The notes under the pieces are model-generated. The model saw only the letters and a program-made list of their open reading frames with translations, was not told the DNA's origin and did not search any database. Shown here piece after piece: positions 6,241 to 9,417 of a stretch of DNA of 9,417 bases. This DNA is from an uncultured Opitutaceae bacterium (GTDB lineage Bacteria > Verrucomicrobiota > Verrucomicrobiae > Opitutales > Opitutaceae): positions 1 through 9,417 of the forward strand of contig CAMLSH010000108.1 in NCBI GenBank assembly GCA_946482625.1, in the 5' to 3' direction. How positions within the stretch are numbered: position 1 is the stretch's first letter; each line of letters opens with the position of its first letter. The translations under genes were made by a program, and so were the position numbers.

Positions 6241-6353
6241 AATCGGCCGGCCATTTTCGGAAGGCGCAACCCTGCCCCTTTCCCGATGCATCCCGCCGGA
6301 AACTCGACTGGAGGGGATGACCCAGGACTGCCATCGACCGGCCGCCAGATTCC
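6239..6353. repeat. Imperfect inverted repeat enclosing a possible structured RNA
   Basis: Within the 221-nt gap before the sensor kinase, 6239-6252 (GGAATCGGCCGGCC) and 6340-6353 (GGCCGCCAGATTCC) pair at 12 of 14 positions. Nested inside, CCTG (6271-6274) faces CAGG (6323-6326), and CCCCTTT (6275-6281) faces GGAGGGG (6310-6316) with two G-U wobbles. The result is an ordered, nested hairpin of about 115 nt. I do not recognise a known riboswitch consensus. High GC makes chance pairing plausible. It could be a 5' leader structure of the kinase, an intergenic repeat element, or nothing. Confidence 0.3.
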
Positions 6354-6421
6354 GCCCAACCAGCGATCCTGCTGAGATTTCGGTGGCGGCGCTCAAGCCG
6401 CGCTGCTAACGAGACGATTGA

Positions 6422-9361
<2,940 letters not shown>

Positions 9362-9372
9362 ACAAGTTGCCC

Positions 9373-9417
<45 letters not shown>

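Noticed and set aside
6197..6409. A 70-codon plus-strand frame whose GTG overlaps the stop of the secreted-protein gene (GTGA)
   Set aside because: The overlap looks like coupling, but the product is Pro/Arg-rich without structure, codon bias is weaker than in neighbouring genes, and the DNA is better explained by inverted repeats.

Overview
The window is GC-rich DNA (codon third positions strongly G/C) with Gram-negative envelope genes: a PagL-type lipid A deacylase, a TonB-family protein and a periplasmic-sensing hybrid kinase. Most starts lack a clear Shine-Dalgarno sequence. The style of the proteins suggests a Verrucomicrobiota chromosome, perhaps Opitutaceae, but that placement is inference from memory of the group. 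There is no integrase, transposase, CRISPR array or obvious compositional break, so this looks like ordinary chromosome.

Layout, left to right. A minus-strand pagL-like gene lies at 77-589. A minus-strand three-gene operon covers 841-3539; read in the direction of transcription it is a ParA-type ATPase (3539-2655), an unknown helical protein whose TTG start overlaps the parA stop by 4 nt (2658-1582), and a long coiled-coil protein (1551-841). A terminator-like hairpin follows at 788-823. Divergent from parA, on the plus strand, are a stand-alone receiver-domain response regulator (3764-4171) and a GreA/GreB-family protein (4212-4691). A minus-strand TonB-family protein (4716-5402) converges on the Gre-like gene. 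Next come a secreted protein of unknown function (5517-6200, plus) and, after a 221-nt intergenic region rich in inverted repeats, a 979-residue hybrid sensor kinase (6422-9361, plus). The last 45 nt are the 3' part of a minus-strand serine tRNA, cut by the window edge.

The most interesting unit is the parA operon. The ATPase has complete ParA motifs but no ParB or parS is visible. It is co-transcribed with two unrecognised proteins, one with a basic amphipathic C-terminal tail and one with a basic proline-rich N-terminus followed by about 170 residues of coiled coil. That is the composition expected of a ParA-driven positioning system for a cargo other than the chromosome, but the cargo cannot be read from the sequence. 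The two-component proteins (lone receiver and hybrid kinase) are far apart and need not be partners.
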